This document shows positions 24,504 through 33,241 of a DNA stretch of 64,000 nucleotides, piece after piece (position 1 is the stretch's first letter; every line of letters begins with the position of its first letter). The notes under the pieces were generated by a model. The model had not been told where the DNA came from. It ran no database searches and saw only the letters and a list, made by a program, of their open reading frames with translations. Made by a program: the position numbers and the translations under genes. Source of the DNA: Natronorubrum tibetense GA33 (GTDB lineage Archaea; Halobacteriota; Halobacteria; Halobacteriales; Natrialbaceae); NCBI RefSeq assembly GCF_000383975.1, contig NZ_KB913017.1, forward strand, positions 1,341,101 to 1,405,100, in the 5' to 3' direction.

Positions 24504-26015
24504 ATGCCGATTCGACCGCCGACGAAAGACGACCTCCGCGCATTCGGTGACTCGCTGTTTCTCGACCTCACCGACGAGGAACTCGAGTTCTTCGCCGAGA
24601 TGGCCGAGCACCGAGCCGAGGCCTACGAGACGGTTCGCTCGTACGACCCCGTCTCGCGCCTCGGCGGGAGCGAGCGCCGCGAGCGCAGCGCCGGCGTTCG
24701 CGTCCCGGACGAGGAGAACCCGCACAACGCCTGGGTGAACCGCTGTTACGTGGCCGGTGATGACGGCGGCGAACTGGACGGGATGGACGTTGCGATCAAG
24801 GACAACGTCTGCGTCGCCGGCGTCGAACTGACCTGCGGCTCGCAGGTCGTCGAAGGCTACGTCCCCGACGTCGACGCGACGATCGTTACCCGACTGCTCG
24901 AGGCCGGCGCGGACATCACCGGCAAGGCGAACATGGACGATTTCGCCATGACGACGACGGGCCATAGCGCGTTCGGCACGATCACGAACCCCCACGACGA
25001 CGACCACCTCGCGGGGGGCTCGAGCGGCGGGAGCGCCGTCGTCGTCGCGACCGGCGAGGCCGACGCAGCCATCGGCACGGACCAGGGTGGCAGCGTCCGG
25101 ATTCCGGCCGCGCTCTGTGGCGTGGTGGGCCACAAGCCGACCTACGGACTGGTTCCCTATACCGGCTGCATCGGCCTCGCACACGCGATCGACCATCCGG
25201 GACCGATGGCGTCGGACGTCGAGACCGTCGCGCGAATTCTCTCGGTGATCGCGGGCAGCAACGAACGCGACCTGCGAGCCGCGAGCCCCGTTCCGGTCGA
25301 GCCCTACCACGAAAACCTGGACGGCGATGCGTCCGATCTCTCGATCGGCCTGCTCCAGGAAGGGTTCGACCAGCCGGACGCCGACGAGCGCGTGCTCGAG
25401 TGCGTTTACGGCGGCCTCGAGACACTCGAGGAACGCGGCGCAAGCCTCGAGGACGTCTCCGAGCCGATGCACCGCGACGCGGAGGACATCCACACCGTCT
25501 GTACGGCGGAGGGCCTGCTCGACGCGATGATCGGGGAGGGGCTCGGCCACGGCTGGAAGGCCTGGTACAACACCTCCTGGATCGAGTTCTTCGGCTCGGC
25601 GCGGCGGGTACAGGCCGACGACTTCCCCGCACCACTCAAACTCTCCCTGCTCGTTGGTGCCTACGCGAACGAAACGTACCATTCGCGGTACTACGCCGAC
25701 GGGATGAACCTCGTCGTCGAATTGACCGAGCGCTACGACGCGTTACTCGAGGAACGCGACCTGCTGGCGATGCCGACGACGGTGCGGACCGCGCCCGAAC
25801 ACGAGTCCGAGTTGGATCAGTACGATCGGCTGCAAGAAGAGAAGGTCCCCGCCAACACGACCGCGTTCAACCGGACCGGCCATCCCGCGATCAGCGTTCC
25901 AGTCGGCGAGGTCGACGGACTACCAGTCGGGCTGATGCTGGTCGGGTCGCGGTTCGACGACGCGACGGTGCTCGACGCGGCGGAGAGCCTCGAGTCGGCG
26001 CTCGCGGGTAGATGA
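24504..26015 (+). CDS. Amidase (amidase-signature family)
   Basis: 503 residues from the ATG at 24504 (MPIRPPTKDD). The amidase-signature Ser-cisSer-Lys triad is visible: Lys in VAIKDNVC near residue 97, the Gly/Ser-rich GGSSGGSAVVVA near 172, and the nucleophile Ser in GTDQGGSVRIPAALCG near 196. The family hydrolyses amides; GatA of the tRNA amidotransferase is related, but no gatB/C is nearby and the N-terminus (65-residue helical) fits stand-alone amidases. It is monocistronic, with TTACGCCCTTTA near 24472 as a possible promoter. Confidence 0.88.
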   Translation: MPIRPPTKDDLRAFGDSLFLDLTDEELEFFAEMAEHRAEAYETVRSYDPVSRLGGSERRERSAGVRVPDEENPHNAWVNRCYVAGDDGGELDGMDVAIKDNVCVAGVELTCGSQVVEGYVPDVDATIVTRLLEAGADITGKANMDDFAMTTTGHSAFGTITNPHDDDHLAGGSSGGSAVVVATGEADAAIGTDQGGSVRIPAALCGVVGHKPTYGLVPYTGCIGLAHAIDHPGPMASDVETVARILSVIAGSNERDLRAASPVPVEPYHENLDGDASDLSIGLLQEGFDQPDADERVLECVYGGLETLEERGASLEDVSEPMHRDAEDIHTVCTAEGLLDAMIGEGLGHGWKAWYNTSWIEFFGSARRVQADDFPAPLKLSLLVGAYANETYHSRYYADGMNLVVELTERYDALLEERDLLAMPTTVRTAPEHESELDQYDRLQEEKVPANTTAFNRTGHPAISVPVGEVDGLPVGLMLVGSRFDDATVLDAAESLESALAGR

Positions 26016-26022
26016 TCGGACT

Positions 26023-26078
26023 CGTAGGGGCGTACTCGAGTCGGCGTTCGACCCCGTAGGGACGTGCTCGAGTCGGCG
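26023..26078. repeat. Short direct repeat downstream of the amidase gene
   Basis: A 24-nt unit beginning CGTAGGG and ending CTCGAGTCGGCG occurs at 26023-26046 and 26055-26078 with two mismatches. It sits between convergent genes and may be a local duplication. No function is evident. Confidence 0.6.
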
Positions 26079-26104
26079 GAGACGCCCCGGAAAGGTCGGG
26101 TCGG

Positions 26105-26770
26105 CTACTCGCTCGAATCCGCGACCATCGACGCGAAGTTCTCGACGACGCGAGTCGCGTTCACATCCTCGAACCCGTGATCGTCGTCCGCCCAGTCGAA
26201 ATCCGCCACGAGTCGGTCGCGCAGGTCGGCGGTGAACTCGGGGTGGAATTGGATCGTCCACAGCGGGGCCGTTCGGTGGCGCGTCGCGAACGCGTGGTAG
26301 TAGTCGGCCGAGGCGACGACCGCCATATCGTCGCCGACCTCGGTGACCACATCGCCGTGCGTGACGGGGACGACGGACGAGACGTCGTCGAAGAGCGGGT
26401 CGTCGGCGAGGTCAGCGTCGACGGGCCGCGCGGTCGTCCCGACGTGTTCGACGGTTCCACCGAGCGCCGCGTTGGCGATCTGGTGGCCGAAACAGACCCC
26501 GAGCGTTGGGAGCTCCCGGTCGATCAGTTCGCGGACGAGTCGCTGCTGGTCGGCGATCCACGGCCGCTCGTCGACCTCGTAGACCCCGGCCGTGCTCCCC
26601 GTGAGGACGACGCCGTCCGCACGCTCGAGGTCGGGGCGCTCGCCGGCGGGATAGTCGATCTCTCGGGTGCCAGGGGCGGCGCTCGAGACGAATCCCGCGA
26701 GCGCGTCGCAGTGGTACTCGGCGTCGGGATCGACCTCGTTGCGAACGACGACGATCGTCGGCGAATCCAT
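26105..26770 (-). CDS. Class I glutamine amidotransferase domain protein (GMP synthase-like)
   Basis: 221 residues. The triad of class I amidotransferases is present: Cys in LGVCFGHQIANA near residue 93, and His and Glu in IQFHPEF near 176. The domain hydrolyses glutamine to supply ammonia. It resembles GMP synthase subunit A but is longer than the usual 185 residues and lacks a partner gene, as do many stand-alone homologues (for example gamma-glutamyl-polyamine hydrolase types). The precise role is open. Confidence 0.82.
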   Translation of the reverse strand: MDSPTIVVVRNEVDPDAEYHCDALAGFVSSAAPGTREIDYPAGERPDLERADGVVLTGSTAGVYEVDERPWIADQQRLVRELIDRELPTLGVCFGHQIANAALGGTVEHVGTTARPVDADLADDPLFDDVSSVVPVTHGDVVTEVGDDMAVVASADYYHAFATRHRTAPLWTIQFHPEFTADLRDRLVADFDWADDDHGFEDVNATRVVENFASMVADSSE

Positions 26771-26894
26771 TAACGAGCGTTGGATCCATCCGAAAATAGC
26801 AGTGTCGGTCGATCGGTGTCTCCGGGAATCCGTCCGAGACGAGAACCGGTCCGTCGAGTTGCTCGTTCGAGACCGGACACGCTTTAGAACCGGC

Positions 26895-27227
26895 TCACTC
26901 CTCGGGTTCCTCGATGAGCCGTGCGATATTCATGAACGTATCGAACTTCGGAGGCGCGCCCTGAATCTGGACGGTCCCCTGCTCTCGATCGTACTGGACG
27001 AAGTCGACCTCGGCTGCTCGCGGAAGGTGCGTGTGCGTCAGCTCGATCGCGATATCTTCGAACGCATCCGCCGACGGATCCGTCGGAGTCGGCTCGTCCT
27101 CCCACTCGTCGATCCGTTCGACGAGTTCGCTGATAGCCACTGGGCCGTCTCGCTGATCGAGATAGTACAACGCGTACCGTCGGCGCTTGTCCTCGAGTAA
27201 GTCGAACACGGTACCTAAGTTCACCAT
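26895..27227 (-). CDS. Haloarchaeal winged-helix-like protein (DUF7344 type)
   Basis: 110 residues from the ATG at 27227 (MVNLGTVFDLLEDKRRRYALYYL). The pattern of an N-terminal helix, 'LLEDKRRRYALYYL', then 'VAISELVERIDEWE' and a beta wing near 'TVQIQ' is typical of the small haloarchaeal wHTH proteins grouped as DUF7344. These probably regulate transcription. The shorter start is chosen because ACCTAAATC on the coding strand lies about 26-30 nt before it; a start at 27242 would overlap the expected transcription start. Confidence 0.65.
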   Translation of the reverse strand: MVNLGTVFDLLEDKRRRYALYYLDQRDGPVAISELVERIDEWEDEPTPTDPSADAFEDIAIELTHTHLPRAAEVDFVQYDREQGTVQIQGAPPKFDTFMNIARLIEEPEE

Positions 27228-27475
27228 GCCCGAGAGTAGCACGGCGCGGATTTAGGTTCGCACGACCGTTTTTCACGGAGTTGCCACGTCAGAGACCGAT
27301 TACGGCAGCGACATAGGATGTTACCGGAGTGAGGCGGGGGAGCAACATCGGCGGAGACGGACAGAGAGTCGACGCTCGAGACACCGGTTACGGATCGGTT
27401 TCGCTGAACGGAGCCCGGCCAGCGATTGCTCCCATCCAACCGATCGGCCGGTCGATCACACAGCCGTTCGACCGA

Positions 27476-27697
27476 TTACGCCGGACTCGAGCCCGAGCGC
27501 CCGCCACCGATCAGTTTGAGCAGCCCCTGGGCGGCCAGACCGACGACCATCCACTTCCAGGCGAGGACGGCGACGCCGAGCAGCAAGATCGCCCGAAGTC
27601 GCTTCCCGTTACTGAACGACTTCTTCGCCTCCGAGAGCACCGAAACGACCGTCAGTGACCGCGTCGCGGTCGAGCCGAGGAGTTTCTTGAGTACCAT
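27476..27697 (-). CDS. Small single-span membrane protein, unknown
   Basis: 73 residues. A basic, Ser-rich N-terminal half (SEAKKSFSNGKRLRA) is followed by one or two membrane helices (AILLLGVAVLAWKWMVVGLAAQ) and a Gly/Ser tail GGGRSGSSPA. No known family can be named. It lies 87 bp downstream of the DUF368 gene on the same strand and may be co-transcribed. Confidence 0.6.
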   Translation of the reverse strand: MVLKKLLGSTATRSLTVVSVLSEAKKSFSNGKRLRAILLLGVAVLAWKWMVVGLAAQGLLKLIGGGRSGSSPA

Positions 27698-27784
27698 ACC
27701 TGTCCTTGGGGATCCGACTGGATAACGAGCGCCCCGGAGCGCGCAAGCGTCGAGCGGTCGAATCGAGAACAGCCGGAGAGCGGC

Positions 27785-28744
27785 TTATTCCGGATCGAAG
27801 CCACCGACGAGGTACTCGAGTGCGAACAGTGCGATCGCACCGAGAGCCGCCCAGCCGAAGGTCAGCGCGATCGTCTCGGTCGTCCACGCGTGCGTCTCGC
27901 CGATGTTGTGCAAGGGAGCCGGAACTGACCCGGCGATGAGACTCACCAGGAAGACGAGCGTCAGGTCCCGCTGGCGGGCCAGCGCGGCGCGGACGACGCG
28001 AGCAATCGTAACGAGTCCGACGAGGCCGCCGGCGACGAACAGTGCGACGGTCGCTCCGGGATCGACGACGGCCGCGAGCGATCCGCCACCGGCGAGATCA
28101 GCGAGCGCACCGACGAACGCGCTCAGTTCCGAGGAGAGGAAGACGTACTGCCCGAGCAGGATCAGGATCAGCGAGCCGGAGATTCCCGGCAGGATCATCG
28201 CGCTAATGGCGATTGCGCCGGCGACGAAGATCACGGTTCGGCCGCCGCCGGGAAGCTGGACGATATCGGCCGAGACCAACAGCGCGAGCGTCGCCCCTGC
28301 TACCGCCGTGACGACGTGTCTCGACGAGGCGAACTCGAGGCTCCGGCCGAGCGCGATCGCCGAGGCGGCGATCAGCCCGGTAAAGAACCCGAAGAGAGCG
28401 ACCGGGTGGGAGTCCGCGAGCGACGAGACGGCCCCGGCGATGAGCACGACCGCAGTGACCATCCCGATACCCAGCGGGATCAGGAACTGAAGATCCATCT
28501 CGACGAGAGCTTCCCGCGCTCGAGGCCGCCGGTCGGACCGATATCCACCGAGGACAGCGACGGCTCGGCGGGGCGTGAGCGCAGTGACGGCGGCTATCAG
28601 CCGGCCGTAGAAGCCGAGCAGGAGCGCGACGGTGCCGCCGGAAACACCCGGTAACGCGTCCGCTGTCCCCATACAAAGCCCGTAGCCGTAGATCCGGAGC
28701 AGTTCGAGGCGGTCGAGGGAGAGATCGGTTCGGTCGTATTCCAT
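27785..28744 (-). CDS. DUF368 membrane protein (polyprenyl-phosphate translocase candidate)
   Basis: 319 residues and about eight to nine membrane helices. The DUF368 signature ADALPGVSGGTVALLLGFYGRL is at about residues 29-50 and the second, internally repeated AMILPGISGSLILILLGQY near 183-201. DUF368 proteins in bacteria (PopT) have been linked to recycling of undecaprenyl phosphate across the membrane. In an archaeon the matching lipid would be dolichyl phosphate, used in N-glycosylation of S-layer protein; that extension is inference. Confidence 0.82.
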   Translation of the reverse strand: MEYDRTDLSLDRLELLRIYGYGLCMGTADALPGVSGGTVALLLGFYGRLIAAVTALTPRRAVAVLGGYRSDRRPRAREALVEMDLQFLIPLGIGMVTAVVLIAGAVSSLADSHPVALFGFFTGLIAASAIALGRSLEFASSRHVVTAVAGATLALLVSADIVQLPGGGRTVIFVAGAIAISAMILPGISGSLILILLGQYVFLSSELSAFVGALADLAGGGSLAAVVDPGATVALFVAGGLVGLVTIARVVRAALARQRDLTLVFLVSLIAGSVPAPLHNIGETHAWTTETIALTFGWAALGAIALFALEYLVGGFDPE

Positions 28745-29135
28745 AGATTCACTCGTGGCGTCCCGGACTCAAGTTCAGTGACGACTTCGCTGGTGGCCAC
28801 CGATCCGAGCCTGTTCGACCGGGCCGCCGGTTCGTCTGCATACGTAGTCGGTCGCCACCCGCCCGTATAAAAGTGCAACGACACCATCAGCCGCTGTGAT
28901 GGCTACGAGAAATCGTTTCAGTTGTTCCTCTCGGTAGCGACTCCCACAGACGACGTCGAGTGCCAGAGATCGTGCGCCAAGCAATAGTAGCCACTGCAAG
29001 TCAGTGCACACCTGCTCGCCAGACGGTTCGGCGATCAGTGTGTGAATCGTTGCAGTTGTTACTATACCATGTCGAGTCTCGACCACCGGGCGGGAACTTT
29101 TTCTCGCTTCGGTTTGATACGCTGCTCACGAAGCT
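28745..29135. other. Intergenic region without a convincing gene
   Basis: 391 bp with less coding-like base use than neighbours. A 16-nt element (AATCGTTKCAGTTGTT, K = T or G) is seen at 28912-28927 and 29044-29059, 132 nt apart. A minus-strand frame from 29086 to 28775 is open, but its composition is not haloarchaeal-like and no family is recognisable. It could be a decayed gene. Confidence 0.4.
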
Positions 29136-31190
29136 ATGGACCTCGAGTCGATCCCGGGCGTAGGCGAAAAGACGGCTCGGGCGCTGGACGCGCTCGAGGA
29201 ACCCGAGCGCGCGCTACGGAGCGGCGACGTCGCGACAATCGCGACCGCGCCGGGGATCACCCAGGGTCGGGCCGCACGCATCGCGCGCGGCGCGATCCGG
29301 CAGGAACACGACGATCCCGGCGGTTTCCTCGCGACCGATCGCGCGCGTGAGGTCTACCGGGACGTTCTCGCCCTGTTACAGGCACGAACCGTCACCGACT
29401 ACGCCGCCCAGCGACTCGAGACGATCTATCCCAGTCCGCGCTGGTCCCGTATCGAGGAGGTACAGGCGTTTGCAAGCGACGCTATCGAGCGCGACTACGA
29501 CGACGACGTGCTCGAGGCTCTCGACGGCGTCGAACCGCTCCGACAATCCGGCGATGTTCGGGTCCGCGAGCGCTGTCTGGCGACGACCGACGCCGAGCGT
29601 TACTCAGAGGCGCGAGAGGCGATTCCGGAGCTCTCCGTCGAGATCGTCGAGGACGCACAGGGGCTGGCCGAACTCGCGCGGGGCTACTCGACGGTATTCG
29701 CGCTCGACGAGTCCTTCGCCGGCGTCACCGTCGAGGGCGACGTACAGGTTCGGCCGGACGCCCTCGAGAATCCCGCGGAGGTCGTCCCCGAGCGGCCGCT
29801 GTCCTTCTTCGCGCGCAACCGGGATCGACTGCAGGCCGCCGTCGAGGTCCATCAGGCGGCCGGCCTCGAGCCGGCCTGTGACCTCGAAGCCCTCGAGGAC
29901 GGCCTAGCGCGACTCGACGAGGACGGCACCGTCGCGGGCGACGACGAACTCGATCGGCTGACGACCGCGGTCGACGACCTCGACACGGCAGCGAGCGCGG
30001 CCGAGAGCGTGGCCAACGACCACCTCAGACAGGCGATCCGCGAACAGGACATCACGATCGAGGGGGCCGATCTGCTCTCGCTGGTCGAACGTGGCGCCGG
30101 CGTCGACTCGCTGCTCTCGCGGGAGCTGGCGGACGAGTACGCCGCGGCCGTCGAGGCGGCTCGGGACCACCTCGTCGATGCGATCGATCTCGATCAGGGC
30201 GAGGCCGAGATCGCCCGTCGGGCGTACAGCGACGAACCGACGTTTCCGGTCGAGCGCGACGAGGCCGTCGTCTCGAGACTTCGCGAGGAGCTGACGGCCG
30301 CGAAGGAACGGCGCGCGGGTCGACTCAAGCGCGACCTCGCGGCCGATCTCGCCGACCAGCGCGAGGACGCCCGACAGCTGGTTCGGGACGCCCTCGAACT
30401 CGACGTCGAACTGGCGATCGCCCGATTCGCTCGGGAGTTCGAGTGTACGATGCCCGAGTTCGTTTCCGATGACACGCCCCACAGCGATTCCAACGACGCG
30501 GTCGGCTTCGCCATCGAGGGCGGCCGCTCGCCGCTGCTCGACGAACCGCTCGAGGCCATCGATCCCGTCGACTACGAGGTGTCGGGCGTGGCACTCCTTT
30601 CGGGCGTCAACAGCGGCGGGAAGACGTCGACGCTGGATCTGGTCGCGAGCGTCGTCGTGCTGGCGCACATGGGCCTGCCCGTTCCCGCCGAGCGGGTGCG
30701 ACTACGGCGGTTCGACGACCTGCACTACCACGCGAAGACCCAGGGAACGCTCGACGCGGGCGCGTTCGAGTCGACAGTGCGAGAGTTCGCCGACCTCGCA
30801 CAGGGCGGCGAGGGCTCGCTCGTGCTGGTCGACGAACTCGAGAGCATCACCGAACCCGGGGCGTCCGCGAAGATCATCGCGGGCATTCTCGAGGCGCTCT
30901 CCGACAACGGCGCGACCGCCGTGTTCGTCTCCCACCTGGCCGGCGAGATCCGCGAGATGGCCGACTTCGCGGTGACGATCGACGGGATCGAAGCCGTAGG
31001 ACTCGTGGACGGCGAACTCGAAGTGAACCGATCCCCGGTCAAAGACCACCTCGCGCGGTCGACGCCGGAGCTGATCGTCGAGAAGCTGGCGAACGAAGCC
31101 GGCGAGCCGGTGGCGGCCAACGGCGGGGAGCCGCCGGCCGGCGAAGCCGAGCCCGTCTTCTACGATCGGCTGCTCGAGAAGTTCGACTGA
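29136..31190 (+). CDS. MutS2/MutS5-family ATPase with N-terminal helix-hairpin-helix
   Basis: 684 residues. It opens with tandem helix-hairpin-helix motifs (SIPGVGEKTARAL and APGITQGRAARIA) that bind DNA. The middle is a MutS core/clamp-like helical region. The C-terminal ATPase has Walker A GVNSGGKTST near residue 490, Walker B LVLVDELES near 565, and the MutS signature GAFESTVREFADL between. There is no MutS mismatch-recognition domain I (no F-x-E) and no C-terminal Smr nuclease, so it is not the standard repair MutS. A role in recombination intermediates or ribosome/DNA branch binding is possible. Confidence 0.78.
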   Translation: MDLESIPGVGEKTARALDALEEPERALRSGDVATIATAPGITQGRAARIARGAIRQEHDDPGGFLATDRAREVYRDVLALLQARTVTDYAAQRLETIYPSPRWSRIEEVQAFASDAIERDYDDDVLEALDGVEPLRQSGDVRVRERCLATTDAERYSEAREAIPELSVEIVEDAQGLAELARGYSTVFALDESFAGVTVEGDVQVRPDALENPAEVVPERPLSFFARNRDRLQAAVEVHQAAGLEPACDLEALEDGLARLDEDGTVAGDDELDRLTTAVDDLDTAASAAESVANDHLRQAIREQDITIEGADLLSLVERGAGVDSLLSRELADEYAAAVEAARDHLVDAIDLDQGEAEIARRAYSDEPTFPVERDEAVVSRLREELTAAKERRAGRLKRDLAADLADQREDARQLVRDALELDVELAIARFAREFECTMPEFVSDDTPHSDSNDAVGFAIEGGRSPLLDEPLEAIDPVDYEVSGVALLSGVNSGGKTSTLDLVASVVVLAHMGLPVPAERVRLRRFDDLHYHAKTQGTLDAGAFESTVREFADLAQGGEGSLVLVDELESITEPGASAKIIAGILEALSDNGATAVFVSHLAGEIREMADFAVTIDGIEAVGLVDGELEVNRSPVKDHLARSTPELIVEKLANEAGEPVAANGGEPPAGEAEPVFYDRLLEKFD

Positions 31191-31278
31191 GTCGGAGGAG
31201 CCGGCGAGCGGCGACCGAGGCCGGTCGACGATTGCCGACTCGAGATCCCTTTTGAAACCTGCGCTCGTGGACCGAGCT

Positions 31279-32703
31279 ATGGATCTCGCGATCACGAACA
31301 CGCTCGCGTTCACGTTGGCGGACGATCGGCTCGGCATCCTCGAGGACGCGACGATCGCCGTCGACAGCGGCGAGATCGCCTTCGTCGGCCCCTCGAGCGA
31401 GTTCGACGGTAACGCCGACCGAACGATCGACGGCTCGGGTCGGGTGACGATGCCCGGGCTGGTGAACTGCCACGCACACACCGACCTCACCCTCCTCCGC
31501 GGCGGCGCCCAAGACGTCCCCGAAATCGAGTGGATGAACCGCTCTCTCGGGCCGCTCGCGGAAGCGATGACCGCCGAGGACCGGGTTGCCGGCGCTCGTT
31601 TGGGGGTCCTCGAGGCCCTCCGATCGGGGGTGACGACCGTCGGCGAGTACGCGACGGATGTCGTCGAACTCGTCGAGAACGTCTACGAGCCGATGGGCGT
31701 CCGCGTCGTCGCCGCCGAGACGATCAACGCGGTGGACGACGACGCGACTGATCTCGGCCCCGACGAGCCGTATCCGCTCGAGGAGGAACGGGGGCGGGCC
31801 GCGCTCGAGCGAACCGAGGAACTGTTCGACCGGTACGCGGACCACGAGCAGGTTTCGTGTCTGTACGGTCCGCAGGCGCTGGATATGGTTCCACCGGCGC
31901 TCCTCGAGGAGATCCGCGACCGGGCCGCGAAACGGGATCGCGGAATCCACATGCACGTCGCACAGGGCGAGCGCGAACGACGCCAGATCGAGGCGCGCTA
32001 CGGCGCCGGCGAGACGACCGTGAGCGTCCTCGAGGATCTCGGACTCGTTTCCGAGCGGTTGCTGGCAGCCCACCTCCACGGCGCGACGCCCGGCGAGCGC
32101 GAGCGACTCGCCGCGGCGGGGGTCAGGATGGTCGCGAACCCGAGTTCGATCGCGGCCATCGACGGCGTCACGCCGCCAATCGTCGAGTACCGCGAACACG
32201 ACGGCGTCGCCGGTGTCGGCACCGATCAGGCCCCGGGGCCGGGCGGCCACGACTTCCTCCGGGAGCTTCGGACGACGGCGCTGCTCGCGAAGACCGAGCG
32301 CGGAGATCCGACGGGGTTTCCGGCCTGGGCAGCCCTTCGCGTCGCGACGATCGAGGGAGCCCGCGCGCTCGGCGTCGACGACCGAGTCGGTTCGCTCGAG
32401 GCGGGCAAACGAGCCGATCTCGTCGTCTGCGATCTCGACCACCCCTCGACGGCGCCGACCGTCTCGCGGCCGCTGCACACCGCGGTGCCGAACCTCGTCT
32501 ACGGCGCGAACGCCGGCATCGTCGAGTCGGTCGTCGTGGACGGCGACCTCGTCCTCGAGGATGGTGAGGTCGTTACTGTCGACGAGGACACGATTCTCGA
32601 GGCCGCGAACGACCGCGCGGCAGCCGTCTTCGATCGAGCAGCGGACGCGTGGCGAGACGCCGATTCGGCGCTCGTCGATCGTGTCGAGACAGGCTGGCTC
32701 TGA
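31279..32703 (+). CDS. Metal-dependent amidohydrolase (SAH/MTA deaminase-like)
   Basis: 474 residues from the ATG at 31279 (MDLAITNTLAFT). Metal ligands of the amidohydrolase superfamily are visible: NCHAHTDLT near residue 62, HMHVAQGE near 224, AAHLHGA near 264, and GTDQAPGPGGHDF with the last Asp near 314. The family deaminates S-adenosylhomocysteine, methylthioadenosine or related nucleosides, or dechlorinates triazines. GTDQ instead of the common GTDGxxSNN loop sets it a little apart, so the substrate is not certain. Confidence 0.8.
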   Translation: MDLAITNTLAFTLADDRLGILEDATIAVDSGEIAFVGPSSEFDGNADRTIDGSGRVTMPGLVNCHAHTDLTLLRGGAQDVPEIEWMNRSLGPLAEAMTAEDRVAGARLGVLEALRSGVTTVGEYATDVVELVENVYEPMGVRVVAAETINAVDDDATDLGPDEPYPLEEERGRAALERTEELFDRYADHEQVSCLYGPQALDMVPPALLEEIRDRAAKRDRGIHMHVAQGERERRQIEARYGAGETTVSVLEDLGLVSERLLAAHLHGATPGERERLAAAGVRMVANPSSIAAIDGVTPPIVEYREHDGVAGVGTDQAPGPGGHDFLRELRTTALLAKTERGDPTGFPAWAALRVATIEGARALGVDDRVGSLEAGKRADLVVCDLDHPSTAPTVSRPLHTAVPNLVYGANAGIVESVVVDGDLVLEDGEVVTVDEDTILEAANDRAAAVFDRAADAWRDADSALVDRVETGWL

Positions 32704-33241
32704 GGGGAACGCACTCGCAGTCGCGGACCGCAAATCGCTCGAGGCGGTCTGTACTATGCAAGTGTAATAGCTACCCACGTCCACGGTTGATGCTATGGTA
32801 TGCCCTATCAATTCGTCTGTTCGGAGGGGAGCTGTCAGTTCATGATTCGTTCGAGCAGCGGCGACGAGGTAGAACGGCTCGTCCGGGCGCACGTGCGGAT
32901 GACCCACGGCGGCCGAATCGATTCGGCGGACCTCGAGCGCGGCATGGAACGGATCGAACTGGCCTGAGTCGGATCGATCTGTACGAGGACTGTGGTATCG
33001 CCGATCGAAATCGAGGACGACGAGCGAAGCGACGGTGGCCGGATCGAACCGGCCGGAGCGACAGGCTACGAAGTTCGAGTGTACCGGTTTGGTTGTAGAC
33101 AAGCGTCCTTCGGATTTGTGGCGTGATAGCTCGGAACGAGCGAGTACTCCGGCAGTACGCCACACGCGTCCAGCACACCCTAACGCGGCGCTTTCGGTTC
33201 GCTGCGAAGAACTAAGTAGCTACGAGAGCGTGGTGAAAGTG
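32704..33241. other. Gap upstream of orc holding a small gene and a promoter
   Basis: Apart from the DUF1059 gene (32800-32967) I see no coding sequence. A hairpin GGCCGG/CCGGCC lies at 33037-33054. AACTAAGTAG (33209-33218) lies about 26-30 nt before the orc ATG and is its likely TATA element. No copy of the haloarchaeal origin-recognition box is recognisable, so this gap is not a convincing replication origin. Confidence 0.55.
32800..32967 (+). CDS. DUF1059 small protein
   Basis: 55 residues, too short for most gene callers. It starts MPYQFVCSEGSCQFMIRS and continues VERLVRAHVRMTHGG, then SADLERGMERIEL. This is the DUF1059 pattern: a Cys pair (C-x4-C) in the first strand, followed by an amphipathic helix with a conserved His and an 'HG...' turn. 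Function is unknown; the Cys pair and His suggest a metal site or small adaptor. A TATA-like GTAATAGC lies about 30-35 nt upstream. It is a lone gene between the amidohydrolase and orc. Confidence 0.72.
   Translation: MPYQFVCSEGSCQFMIRSSSGDEVERLVRAHVRMTHGGRIDSADLERGMERIELA

Noticed and set aside
28912-29059. CRISPR-like repeat pair (AATCGTTKCAGTTGTT)
   Set aside because: Only two copies, 16 nt long, 132 nt apart, with no spacer regularity and no cas genes.
28775-29086. Minus-strand open frame of 103 codons upstream of the MutS-like gene
   Set aside because: Its base composition and amino-acid use are unlike the acidic proteins around it and no family is recognisable; it is kept only as a possible remnant.
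31039-33165. Minus-strand open frame of 708 codons across the amidohydrolase gene and neighbouring DNA
   Set aside because: It lies opposite two genuine genes and has no protein-like motifs; its length follows from high GC.
32704-33241. Replication origin next to orc
   Set aside because: No repeated origin-recognition boxes and no long AT-rich unwinding stretch are visible.
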